Source: DIGJ01 sp041821315
GTDB taxonomy: Bacteria > Bacillota > Clostridia > Lachnospirales > Lachnospiraceae
NCBI GenBank assembly: GCA_041821315.1
Contig: JBGUEO010000006.1
Span: forward strand, 1 to 64,000
Length of the DNA stretch: 64,000 nt
Direction of reading: 5' to 3'
The notes under the pieces were generated by a model. It searched no databases and had not been told where the DNA came from. It was given only the letters and a program-made list of their open reading frames with translations. The first letter of the stretch is position 1; each line of letters opens with the position of its first letter. Shown one piece after another: positions 15,848 through 25,100 of this stretch. The position numbers and the translations under genes were made by a program.

Positions 15848-17020
15848 CTAAAAATATGTCAATGTGACTTTTTTTCCCAATTTAGTCATCACTTCTCTCA
15901 TCTGTTCGATTAAATTCATACGGATACTGATATCAAATGGAAGCTCTGGACTTTGATGTGCTACATTTATTGTCTTTCCTACCAATAAATTCAGATCCGT
16001 GCAATCTTCAATTAATGCCTTCGCTACTAGTGAACCACCATCTTGTTGATCGAGTTCTTTAAAAAAATCTACATCGATGTCTTCCTTCTCATAACGTTTT
16101 AGCATTGTTAACGTCCGGCTTAACGTTCTTACTCCTTCTGTAACCAAATCAATTCCATCGATATATCCAATAGGGGGTATTTCTGGATCGATGTATTCCA
16201 ACGTTGTATGGACTTCTTTATTTAAATAACGAGCTGCAATATTCGCACTCGTTCCGCCGCAAACAATTTTCTTGCCCTGATTTTTCATAAGCAATCGCAT
16301 GATTCGGTTATCATCCACTTGACTCAATGGCGGTCCTGTAAATAAAGTGACTACTTTTCGTTCCATGATTTTAGCAACCGCAACCGTTGTATCATCACCA
16401 GGGTTTTTCATATATAAATCATCACATGCTTGGCTTATTGTATTGGCAAGTCTTGTTGCCGTAGGAGCCTTTTCTACTACTTCAACCGCATAATTTGCAA
16501 CATTTTCCCATAACCAGCCGAAATTAAGTATTTTTCCCACACCGGCATGAATAACACCATCACTCATAAGTACAAATGTATCATTTAGGCGCACTTGAAA
16601 GCGAGATTCTTTAATTTCTTTTCCTTGTATAATACGGTGTTCAAATGGCATTTCAATACATTTGTTATCTCTTATAAAAATGCAGCTCGGATTATCAAAT
16701 TCAACCAGATAGCCCTCCCCATTATGGAAAATCTGTAAAATACTAAAGGTAGAATATGCAACCTGTCTCTCTTTGCAAACTGGTAACGTCTTAACAATTG
16801 TTTGTACACATTCATCCAATGTCGCTCCGTTTAAAAACATCGTACCTAATATTTTTGATGTTAACGTTGCCAGTATATTGGCTTTTACTCCACTTCCCAT
16901 TCCATCCGCTAAAATTATAATATAGGAGCTTTCGGTTTCTAATATCTCAACTTTATCTCCACATAGTTCTTCATGATGTTTATTTAAGCTTTTATATGAA
17001 GCTTCCACTTTTATGTTCAT
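15848..17020 (-). CDS. SpoIIE-like PP2C serine phosphatase linked to sensory hydrogenase
   Basis: 390 residues from the ATG at 17020, which has GGGAG five bases upstream; a start four codons earlier is possible. The N-terminal half is a PPM/SpoIIE phosphatase domain: YIIILADGMGSGVKANILA and, later, FVLMSDGV and NPGDDTTVAVAKI carry the metal-binding Asp residues. The C-terminal half (about 230-390, from VVTLFTGPPLSQVDDNRIMRLLMKNQGKKIVCGG) recurs with such phosphatases, but I cannot assign a function. It lies between the sensory hydrogenase and the group-B-like hydrogenase. This is the arrangement known for phosphatase-linked (group C3) sensory hydrogenases. It probably transmits the H2 or redox signal by dephosphorylating an unidentified regulator. 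Confidence 0.88.
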   Translation of the reverse strand: MNIKVEASYKSLNKHHEELCGDKVEILETESSYIIILADGMGSGVKANILATLTSKILGTMFLNGATLDECVQTIVKTLPVCKERQVAYSTFSILQIFHNGEGYLVEFDNPSCIFIRDNKCIEMPFEHRIIQGKEIKESRFQVRLNDTFVLMSDGVIHAGVGKILNFGWLWENVANYAVEVVEKAPTATRLANTISQACDDLYMKNPGDDTTVAVAKIMERKVVTLFTGPPLSQVDDNRIMRLLMKNQGKKIVCGGTSANIAARYLNKEVHTTLEYIDPEIPPIGYIDGIDLVTEGVRTLSRTLTMLKRYEKEDIDVDFFKELDQQDGGSLVAKALIEDCTDLNLLVGKTINVAHQSPELPFDISIRMNLIEQMREVMTKLGKKVTLTYF

Positions 17021-17055
17021 ATCGGCTCCCATCCTTCACATTCGCAGTCGTTTTA

Positions 17056-18783
17056 TTAAAACTCACCATCATTAATAATGGTATCACGAAGTTTAGTTAA
17101 TGTTACTTTTGTTTCTGCTGTTGTCTCTCCTAGAAGACCCGCAATTTCCTGAGCTACCATCATTTGTTTATCAATAACTCTTTGTGCCATTTCAATGGTA
17201 TCCATCTTCATCTTGTATGCCTGCCTGCTTTTCTCCGCTTCAGATGAAATGTCCTGAAAGATTCCAAGTACTCCATTAATTTCTCGTACATACACAATAC
17301 TTTGCAAGGTTGTAATGTCAAACTCAGAATACGTAACTTTTTTGCCCGTTATCTTTCCCTGTGAATTTAGCACATCCTCGAAATCGCGATGATCTATAAA
17401 TTCAAATAAGTACATTCCAATGGCTTCTTTTTTTGCCTTTCCAAATACTTTCTCTGCACCATGTGAAAACTCAACAATTTTCATTTCAGAATCAACTAAA
17501 ATAATAACATTTGGGGTAGTATCAAGTACAATGTTAGACATTGATTGTGCCTTTTCGTGCATATAAGGAATACACATCGTAAGCTCCGCCTTGCCTTGAC
17601 AAACCGCTATGGCCTTGTCACGGCAACTTGCATATCCACAAGCGCCACAATTAAGTTCGTGTGCTTTTTCCGTTTTTCCTATTTTTCGTAGTGTTTCTCG
17701 AATCATTTCTTCCGTAGGAATGGTTTCCTTAATGGATCGATCACAGAAAACTTTTGCAATCGAAATACGTTCAAGTGGTCGATATTCATCTTCCGCTACC
17801 GCCTCTTTTGGTATTGCCTGCTCCATATCTAATTTAATTTTAAAGGGAGACGGATAGCTCTCTTTTTTATCAAGTGCAGATCCCCTTACACATCCACCTT
17901 CACATATATTCATTTCAATGAACGCATGATGAATTTCTCCCTTATTTATACTTTCTAACAATTCCATACAGCGTTTGGTTCCATCTACTGCAATTTTGCG
18001 ATATTGATCCTGCCTTCTCTGACTGCTAAGTATAGAAGTAATTACACCGTCGCCAACTGGATATAACCGATTCACTCTAGGATTATCATTATGGAATTCC
18101 GTATATTCCATCTCTGAAATGTTAATATTTTCTTCCTTCAACCATTTTTCTAATTCGGAAAAGTTAATTACTGCATCGATAATACCTTGTGTTCTTGGAT
18201 CATTGAGTGCTTCTCTTTTTTTCGCTATGCATGGTCCTAAAAATACCACTTTAATATTTTGTCCATACAAATCTTTTATCAGCTTTCCATGTGCAATCAT
18301 TGGTGATACCACTGGAGCCATATATGGAACCGATTCAGGATAATAAATTTCGATTAAATCATTTACGCTTGGACAACATGTTGAAATAATATTGTCCATC
18401 GTTCCCTTTTCAATCAGTTTGCGATATTCCTCCGTAACATAAGCTGCTCCCTCTGATGTCTCACGTACTTGCCAAAAGCCAAGTTTCATAAGAGCTGTAA
18501 CAATCTGTCCTCGTTTTTCAAATTCAAGGACACCAGCATAGGAAGGAGCAATCGATACCACGGTTTTCACTCCACTTTTTATAAAATTCTTTACTTTACT
18601 CAAATCACTAATAATTGATTTTGCATTTTGAGGGCAAGCACTTAAACAATGCCCGCATAAAATACAATACTCATTTATAATTTGTGCCTGTTCATTTTGA
18701 ACAGCAATCGCCTTAACATCGCAACTGCGAACACACTTATAACAGTTCTTACATTTTGCCTCTTTAAACCCAATTACATTCAT
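17056..18783 (-). CDS. hydS: Sensory [FeFe]-hydrogenase with PAS domain (HydS type)
   Basis: 575 residues. Order: two [4Fe-4S] ferredoxin sites (11-50), H-cluster domain with STCCPS (134-139), GPCIAKKRE (183-191) and ICEGGCVRGS (293-302), an extra Fe-S domain with CGACGYASC (379-387, plus C395 and C404), a PAS domain (about 415-515) and a C-terminal helical tail. H-cluster Cys are C136, C185, C294 and C298. This matches group C sensory hydrogenases, thought to sense H2 and signal rather than make it. The PAS and helical tail, with no kinase domain, suggest signalling to the neighbouring phosphatase. Start ATG has GGGAGG upstream. Confidence 0.92.
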   Translation of the reverse strand: MNVIGFKEAKCKNCYKCVRSCDVKAIAVQNEQAQIINEYCILCGHCLSACPQNAKSIISDLSKVKNFIKSGVKTVVSIAPSYAGVLEFEKRGQIVTALMKLGFWQVRETSEGAAYVTEEYRKLIEKGTMDNIISTCCPSVNDLIEIYYPESVPYMAPVVSPMIAHGKLIKDLYGQNIKVVFLGPCIAKKREALNDPRTQGIIDAVINFSELEKWLKEENINISEMEYTEFHNDNPRVNRLYPVGDGVITSILSSQRRQDQYRKIAVDGTKRCMELLESINKGEIHHAFIEMNICEGGCVRGSALDKKESYPSPFKIKLDMEQAIPKEAVAEDEYRPLERISIAKVFCDRSIKETIPTEEMIRETLRKIGKTEKAHELNCGACGYASCRDKAIAVCQGKAELTMCIPYMHEKAQSMSNIVLDTTPNVIILVDSEMKIVEFSHGAEKVFGKAKKEAIGMYLFEFIDHRDFEDVLNSQGKITGKKVTYSEFDITTLQSIVYVREINGVLGIFQDISSEAEKSRQAYKMKMDTIEMAQRVIDKQMMVAQEIAGLLGETTAETKVTLTKLRDTIINDGEF

Positions 18784-18796
18784 GGACGAATCCTCC

Positions 18797-19039
18797 CTAC
18801 TGTAATCTACCCATTATTTCTTTCTGAAAGAAATCCTCTGCAGTTTCTGGTAAAACAGAAAACAACATACCGTCAATCTTTACACAAACTCCACTCATAC
18901 ATTCTCCAATGCAAAATGATCCATTTAAACTAACTTTTTCTTGTAAATTATTTTCTTTAATGCATTCATTAAAGTGATCCACAATTTTACGAGAACCTTT
19001 CAAGTGACATGAACTACCAATACATATTGTGATTACCAT
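18797..19039 (-). CDS. Thioredoxin-like [2Fe-2S] ferredoxin
   Basis: 80 residues from the ATG at 19039, six bases after TAGGAGG. The longer frame starts before the ribosome site. The motif VCIGSSCHLKGS-like start (ITICIGSSCHLKGS) with Cys6 and Cys11, and CIGECMSGVC with Cys43, Cys47 and Cys52, is typical of the thioredoxin-like ferredoxins related to the NuoE/HydA-associated subunits. It carries electrons or senses redox state. It is the first gene of the hydrogenase operon, 13 bases before hydS, downstream of a promoter overlapped by a Rex-like site. Confidence 0.9.
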   Translation of the reverse strand: MVITICIGSSCHLKGSRKIVDHFNECIKENNLQEKVSLNGSFCIGECMSGVCVKIDGMLFSVLPETAEDFFQKEIMGRLQ

Positions 19040-19088
19040 AGCCATCCTCCTATTTACTATGCCCATCTGTTGCTTTTTTGGCCATTGT

Positions 19089-19106
19089 ATGTTATATATT
19101 TAACAT
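19089..19106. promoter_or_regulatory. Rex-like operator of the hydrogenase operon
   Basis: ATGTTATATATTTAACAT matches 11 of 14 defined positions of the Rex consensus TTGTTAAnnnnTTAACAA and has ATGTTA/TAACAT symmetry. It covers the -10 box of the minus-strand promoter, so a bound Rex would repress. Confidence 0.55.
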
Positions 19107-19126
19107 AATTTACTACTTCAATGCAA
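19098..19126 (-). promoter_or_regulatory. Promoter of the hydrogenase operon
   Basis: TTGCAT (19121-19126) and TTAAAT (19098-19103) on the minus strand with 17-base spacing, about 60 bases upstream of the [2Fe-2S] gene. Confidence 0.5.
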
Positions 19127-19342
19127 TTTATTACCCTATAATAATAAAAAATCATTTCAAAAGTATTGTATCATATAAAAATCAGAAATCAATAGTTGTA
19201 TGAATACTAATTATTCATTGTTAGTTTTGCACAATGAATCGCTTGTTTTTACATACATTTTTTACAATCTTATATGCAATTTTTACTTTACAAGTGTGGA
19301 AACACGTGTTACAGTAAGATTAAAGTTATAGCTTAAATGACT

Positions 19343-19360
19343 TTGTTAAATTATTAACGT
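19343..19360. promoter_or_regulatory. Rex operator of adhE
   Basis: TTGTTAAATTATTAACGT matches 12 of 14 defined positions of the Rex consensus, with a perfect left half. It lies 22 bases before the adhE start codon and 10 before the Shine-Dalgarno. Rex represses adhE in many Firmicutes when NADH is low. Confidence 0.7.
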
Positions 19361-19382
19361 GTTTATTCATAGGAGGCTTATT

Positions 19383-22004
19383 ATGGCAGAAAAAAAACAA
19401 CCAAGTGCACAGGAACATGTTAACACCCTCGTTGAAAATGCGCAAATTGCATTACACGAATTAAAAAAATTAGATCAAGAAACAATTGATAACATTGTTC
19501 ACGAAATGGCATTAGCTGGTCTTTCTAAACAGCAAGAACTTGCTAAGATGGCGGTTGAAGAAACCGGACGTGGTATATATGAAGATAAGATTACAAAGAA
19601 TATATTTGCTACTGAATATATCTGGCATTCTATTAAATATCAAAAAACGGTTGGCATTATTGAAGATAACGATGAAGAAGATTATCTGATTGTGGCAGAA
19701 CCAGTTGGTGTAGTTGCAGGTGTTACCCCAGTTACCAATCCAACCTCTACTACTATGTTTAAGAGTATCTCTTGTATCAAAACCGGAAATCCTATCATTT
19801 TTGGATTCCATCCAAATGCTCAAAAATGCTCCAGTGCTTCTGCAAAAACATTGCTAGATGCAGCAATCAAAGCAGGCGCACCAAAAAATTGTATTCAATG
19901 GATTGAATATCCATCCATCGAAGCTACAAATACCTTGATGAATCATCCTGGAGTTTCCATGATACTTGCAACCGGAGGTCCTGGAATGGTAAAGGCTGCT
20001 TACTCATGTGGAAAACCTGCTTTAGGTGTAGGTCCAGGTAATGTTCCTTGCTTTATTGAAAAAACAGCTGTGTTAAAACGTGCAGTCAATGATTTAGTAT
20101 TATCTAAATCATTTGATAATGGTATGATTTGTGCTTCTGAACAGGCAGCTATCATTGAAGCCCCTGTATATAAGGAAGTAATCGACTTAATGAAAAAGGC
20201 AGGCTGCTATTTTGCAACCAAAGAAGAAATTAAAAAATTAGAACCAGTCGTTATTAACCTAGAAAAAATGGCTGTTAATCCAGCTATTGTTGGTAAATCT
20301 CCTGCATGGATTGCAAATTTAGCCGGTTTTGAAATCCCAGCTGATACTAAAATATTATGCACCGAAATTGATGGTGTTGGTGTAAAATATCCTCTATCGA
20401 AAGAGAAACTTTCTCCAGTATTAGCTGTAATTAAAGCAAAAGATGTTGAAGATGGTATGAAACTTTGTGAAGGAATGCTTAAAAATGGTGGTATGGGACA
20501 CTCTTCCGTATTGCACTCTACCAATCAAGATGTCATTGATGAATTTTCACATCGTATGAAAACGGGACGTATCCTTATAAATTCACCTTCAACCCATGGC
20601 GCAATTGGTGATCTTTACAATTCCAATATGCCTTCACTTACCTTAGGATGTGGTTCTTATGGTGGAAACTCAACTACACACAATGTATCAGCAGTTGACT
20701 TAGTAAACTACAAACGTGTAGCAAAGAGGAGAGTGAATATGCAATGGTTTAAGGTTCCAAACAAAATTTACTTTGAAGCAGGTTCTACAAGCTATTTAGC
20801 AAAAATGCCTGGTATTACAAAAGCATTTATTGTTACCGATCCTGCAATGACCCAATTAGGATATGTAAATAAGGTATTATATCAATTAAGAAAACGTGAA
20901 GAATATGTTCACTGCGAAATTTTTGATCAGGTTGAGCCAGACCCATCTCTTGATACAATCATGAAGGGTGTAGACTCCATGAATAAATTCCAGCCAGATG
21001 TTATTATTGCCCTTGGCGGTGGTTCTGCAATTGATGCTGCAAAAGGTATGTGGTTATTCTACGAAGATCCAGACGCAGACTTTAAAAATATGTCTCTTAA
21101 ATTCTTAGATATTAGAAAACGTGCATACAAGTTCCCTATTTTAGGAAAAAGAGCAAAATTAGTTGCGATTCCTACTACTTCAGGAACAGGATCAGAAGTT
21201 ACTTCCTTTGCTGTAATTTCTGATAAGACAGAAAATAAAAAATATCCATTGGCTGATTACGAATTAACACCAGATGTAGCCATTATAGACCCTGAATTTG
21301 TAATGTCTGTACCAAAGAAATCAACCGCATGGACTGGAATGGATGTCCTTACTCATGCAATCGAAGCATATGTCTCTATTTTAGCTTCTGATTACACCGA
21401 TGCATTATCCGTTCATGCAATTGAAATGGTGTTTGATTATCTAAAGAGATCTTTCGATAATGGTGCAAGCGATCCAGTTGCTCGTGAAAAAATGCATAAT
21501 GCTTCTACCATTGCTGGTATGGCATTTACCAATGCTTTCCTTGGCATCAATCACTCATTGGCTCATAAATTAGGTGGAGAATTCCATGTTCCTCATGGTT
21601 GTGCAAATGCAATTCTTCTACCACATGTAATTCGTTACAATGGTGTTGAAAACCCAACAAAATTCACATCATGGCCAAAATACGAAAGCTATATCGTAGG
21701 AGATAAATTCTTTGCTTTAATGAAAAAGCTTGGATTTAATCCAAAAGACAACAACGATGCAGTTGAAATGTTAGCAAAGAAAGTGGAGTCTATGAATGAA
21801 TACTTACAAATTCCTTCTACTCTAAAAGAATATGGCATTGACGAAACAGAATTCTTAGCAAAAGTGGATGAGCTATCCGATTTAGCATTTGGCGATCAAT
21901 GTACCACTGCTAATCCAAGACTGCCTCTTGTATCTGAATTAAGAGAAATTTATTTAACAACTTATTATGGAAAAGGAAAAATTCCTGCTAAGTTAATGAA
22001 ATAA
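19383..22004 (+). CDS. adhE: Bifunctional acetaldehyde-CoA/alcohol dehydrogenase AdhE
   Basis: 873 residues from the ATG at 19383 (AGGAGG at 19371-19376). The N-terminal aldehyde dehydrogenase domain (about 1-440) includes VGVVAGVTPVTNPTS and the catalytic Cys in GMICASEQA. The C-terminal iron-dependent alcohol dehydrogenase domain (about 455-870) includes ALGGGSAIDAAKG, HAIEAYVS and the metal-site GINHSLAHKLGGEFHVPHGCANA. It converts acetyl-CoA to acetaldehyde and then ethanol, oxidising two NADH, and forms spirosomes in relatives. It is the main ethanol enzyme of such fermenters. It is the only long plus-strand gene in the first half of the window and diverges from the hydrogenase operon. 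Confidence 0.97.
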   Translation: MAEKKQPSAQEHVNTLVENAQIALHELKKLDQETIDNIVHEMALAGLSKQQELAKMAVEETGRGIYEDKITKNIFATEYIWHSIKYQKTVGIIEDNDEEDYLIVAEPVGVVAGVTPVTNPTSTTMFKSISCIKTGNPIIFGFHPNAQKCSSASAKTLLDAAIKAGAPKNCIQWIEYPSIEATNTLMNHPGVSMILATGGPGMVKAAYSCGKPALGVGPGNVPCFIEKTAVLKRAVNDLVLSKSFDNGMICASEQAAIIEAPVYKEVIDLMKKAGCYFATKEEIKKLEPVVINLEKMAVNPAIVGKSPAWIANLAGFEIPADTKILCTEIDGVGVKYPLSKEKLSPVLAVIKAKDVEDGMKLCEGMLKNGGMGHSSVLHSTNQDVIDEFSHRMKTGRILINSPSTHGAIGDLYNSNMPSLTLGCGSYGGNSTTHNVSAVDLVNYKRVAKRRVNMQWFKVPNKIYFEAGSTSYLAKMPGITKAFIVTDPAMTQLGYVNKVLYQLRKREEYVHCEIFDQVEPDPSLDTIMKGVDSMNKFQPDVIIALGGGSAIDAAKGMWLFYEDPDADFKNMSLKFLDIRKRAYKFPILGKRAKLVAIPTTSGTGSEVTSFAVISDKTENKKYPLADYELTPDVAIIDPEFVMSVPKKSTAWTGMDVLTHAIEAYVSILASDYTDALSVHAIEMVFDYLKRSFDNGASDPVAREKMHNASTIAGMAFTNAFLGINHSLAHKLGGEFHVPHGCANAILLPHVIRYNGVENPTKFTSWPKYESYIVGDKFFALMKKLGFNPKDNNDAVEMLAKKVESMNEYLQIPSTLKEYGIDETEFLAKVDELSDLAFGDQCTTANPRLPLVSELREIYLTTYYGKGKIPAKLMK

Positions 22005-22076
22005 TTACTACGATAATAACTAAGATTTTTAAAAAGTACGTATAATCCATATACGGACAATAAACCTTTTACAAAG

Positions 22077-22140
22077 AGAGAACCGTCTACTGCTCCATCA
22101 TACTATACGTTTTGATGAGAGTGTGTATACGGTTCTTTCT
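22077..22140. terminator. Bidirectional terminator between adhE and polC
   Basis: AGAACCGT (22079-22086) pairs with ACGGTTCT (22129-22136), with an inner CATCA/TGATG helix and T-rich tails on both strands. It separates convergent adhE and polC. Confidence 0.65.
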
Positions 22141-22157
22141 TCGTTGGCAATTTCTTA

Positions 22158-25100
22158 TTATTGTAAAAAATCCATAAGTGACATCTGATTTGATATTGGC
22201 AAATCACCCAAAAGACCCATTGCAGCCATACTATCAACTACTGTCTGGCTTACTTTCGCACGCTGCTTAAAATCATCTTGTGAAAGAAATGAGCCCATTC
22301 TAGCAGCCTCTACTACCGCATCCGCTGCTTTATCACCCAGCCCTTCTATTGTACTGAGAGAAGGCATAAGTTTTCCATCTATTATTTGGAAGTGATGTGC
22401 TTTTGCTTGAAACACATCTAGCCTATGAAACGCAAAACCTCTTGCATACATCTCCTGAACGACTTTCATATCCTTATATGTATCTTGCTCTTTCTTGCTA
22501 AGTTCATTGCTTCTTTTTTCATAATCATGCATATGATACTCTAGCTTTTCTCTTCCCTGACACATCAGTTCATAATTAAACGCCGATGCACGAATACTAA
22601 AATATGCTGCATAATATGCAAGCGGAATATAGACCTTAAAATATGCAATACGAAACGCCATCATGACATACGCGGCCGCATGTGCCTTTGGAAACATATA
22701 CTTTATTTTCGTGCAAGATTCAATATACCAATCGGGAACTCCAGCTTCTAACATCGCCGTTTCCATTTCATTGGATAACCCTTTTCCCTTACGTACGCTT
22801 TCCATAATTTTAAATGCAAGACCATTTTCAACTCCCATATGAATCAGAAATGTCATAATATCATCCCTCGTACAGATTGCAGAGGAAAGTGTACAATCCC
22901 CATTTGCAATATAATATTGTGCATTATTGAGCCATACATCCGTCCCATGTGATAAACCTGATATACGAACCAAATCAGAAAAAGTCTTAGGTTTCGTATC
23001 ACGGAGCATTTGCATTACAAAATCCGTCCCAAACTCAGGAATTCCAAGGCTTCCAAGATCGAGTCCGATTGGATCATCCTTTGGAATATTGAGTGCCGAT
23101 GCATTATCAAACAAGGACAATACTTTTTCATCATCCATTCGAATTTCTTTTACAGGATCGATTCCCGTAAGATCTTGTAACATTCGAATCATGGTCGGAT
23201 CATCGTGTCCAAGAATATCAAGTTTCAATAAGTTGTGGTCAATCGAATGATAATCAAAATGGGTGGTGATTGTCTTTGTCGTCATATCATTAGCCGGTCG
23301 TTGTACCGGAGTAAACGAATAGATTTCTTCTCCCAAGGGAAGTACAATAATACCACCTGGATGTTGACCAGTCGTTCGTCTCACCCCAACGCAGCCTTCT
23401 GCAATCCGTTCGATTTCTGCTCTTCGTTTATGAATTTCTCTCTCTTCGTTATATTTCAATACATATCCATATGCCGTTTTTTCCGCTAACGTACCAATGG
23501 TACCTGCACGAAATGTCTGCCCTTTTCCAAAAATAATTTCCGTATAGTCATGGGCATGATTTTGGTATTCTCCCGAAAAGTTAAGATCGATATCTGGTTC
23601 TTTATCACCGTAAAATCCAAGAAACGTTTCAAATGGGATCTCATGCCCATCTTTGCTCAACGGTTTTCCACAAATCGGGCAATTCTTATCTGGCATATCA
23701 CAACCCGACCGTCCAGAAAATTCTTTTACTTCCTTTGAATCAAAATCAGAATAAAAACAATTGGTACAATAATAATGTGCAGACAAGGGATTTACCTCTG
23801 TGATTCCAGACATTGTAGCAACAAAAGAGGAACCAACCGATCCCCTAGATCCTACCAAATAGCCATCTTCATTCGACTTCCACACAAGTTTTTGCGCGAT
23901 GATATACATTACAGCAAATCCATTGGTAATAATAGAATGCAATTCCTTTTCCAATCGATCTTCCACAATCTTTGGAAGCGTTGGTCCATACATGGAATGC
24001 GCCTTATTATAACAAATTTCTGTCAGTGTCTTATCCGAATCTTCAATAATCGGTGGACACTTATCGGGACGTACTGGCGATATTTTTTCGCACATATCTG
24101 CTATCTTATTTGTATTGGTAATAACCACCTCTTCTGCTTTTTCAACTCCGAGATATGTAAATTCCTCCAACATCTCTTCTGTGGTACGAAAATAAAGCGG
24201 TGCCTGATCATCCGCATCTTTAAAGCCTTTGCCCGCCATAATAATACGGCGGTATACTTCATCTTCCGGATCTAGAAAATGCACATCACAAGTGGCCACA
24301 ACTGGCTTATTAAATTTTTCTCCCAGTGCAACAATTTTTTTATTAATTGCGATTAAATCATCGTTATTTTCAATATCGTATTTGTCCTCCCTTATCATGA
24401 AGGCATTATTTCCAAGCGGCTGAATCTCTAGATAATCATAAAATTTAGCTAATCTTGTAATTTCCTCTTTTGATTCATTCCGAAGAATTGCTTGGTAGAG
24501 TTCTCCTGCCTCACAAGCTGATCCAATGATAAGTCCTTCTCGATTCTCCTCAAACAAACTCTTTGGTATCTTTGGTCTTCGCTGATAGTAATCAATATGA
24601 GATAGTGATACTAATTTATACAAATTGACACGACCTATATCGTTTTTAGCCAAAATTACTGCATGGTGCGCTGGCAGTTTTTTTATCGTATCCTTCGAAT
24701 CCTGACCAAACCCAGATAATTGTCTTAATGTCGTTATCTCTTTTTGTAAAAGCATTTCCACAAACTTTAGAAAGATTTTTGCAGTTGCGCCTGCATCATC
24801 GACTGCTCTGTGATGATTTTCCAAAGAAATCCCCAGATTTTTTGCAACAATATTTAACTTATATTTACTCAAATTTGGAAGTAAACTCCGTGCCATTCCT
24901 ACCGTATCTACTACTGTATAATCGGTTTCAATTCCAAGCTGCTCTGCTTTTTTTGTAATAAATCCAACATCAAAAGATGCATTATGAGCAACCAACACAC
25001 TATCCTTACAAAAATCTAGAAACTGCGGTAATATCGTAGCAATCTTAGGATAATCTAATACCATTTCATCTGTAATTCCGGTTAGTTGCTCAATTTTAAA

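Noticed and set aside
23775..24275. 166-codon plus-strand open frame inside polC
   Set aside because: Antisense shadow of polC, with no plausible protein features.
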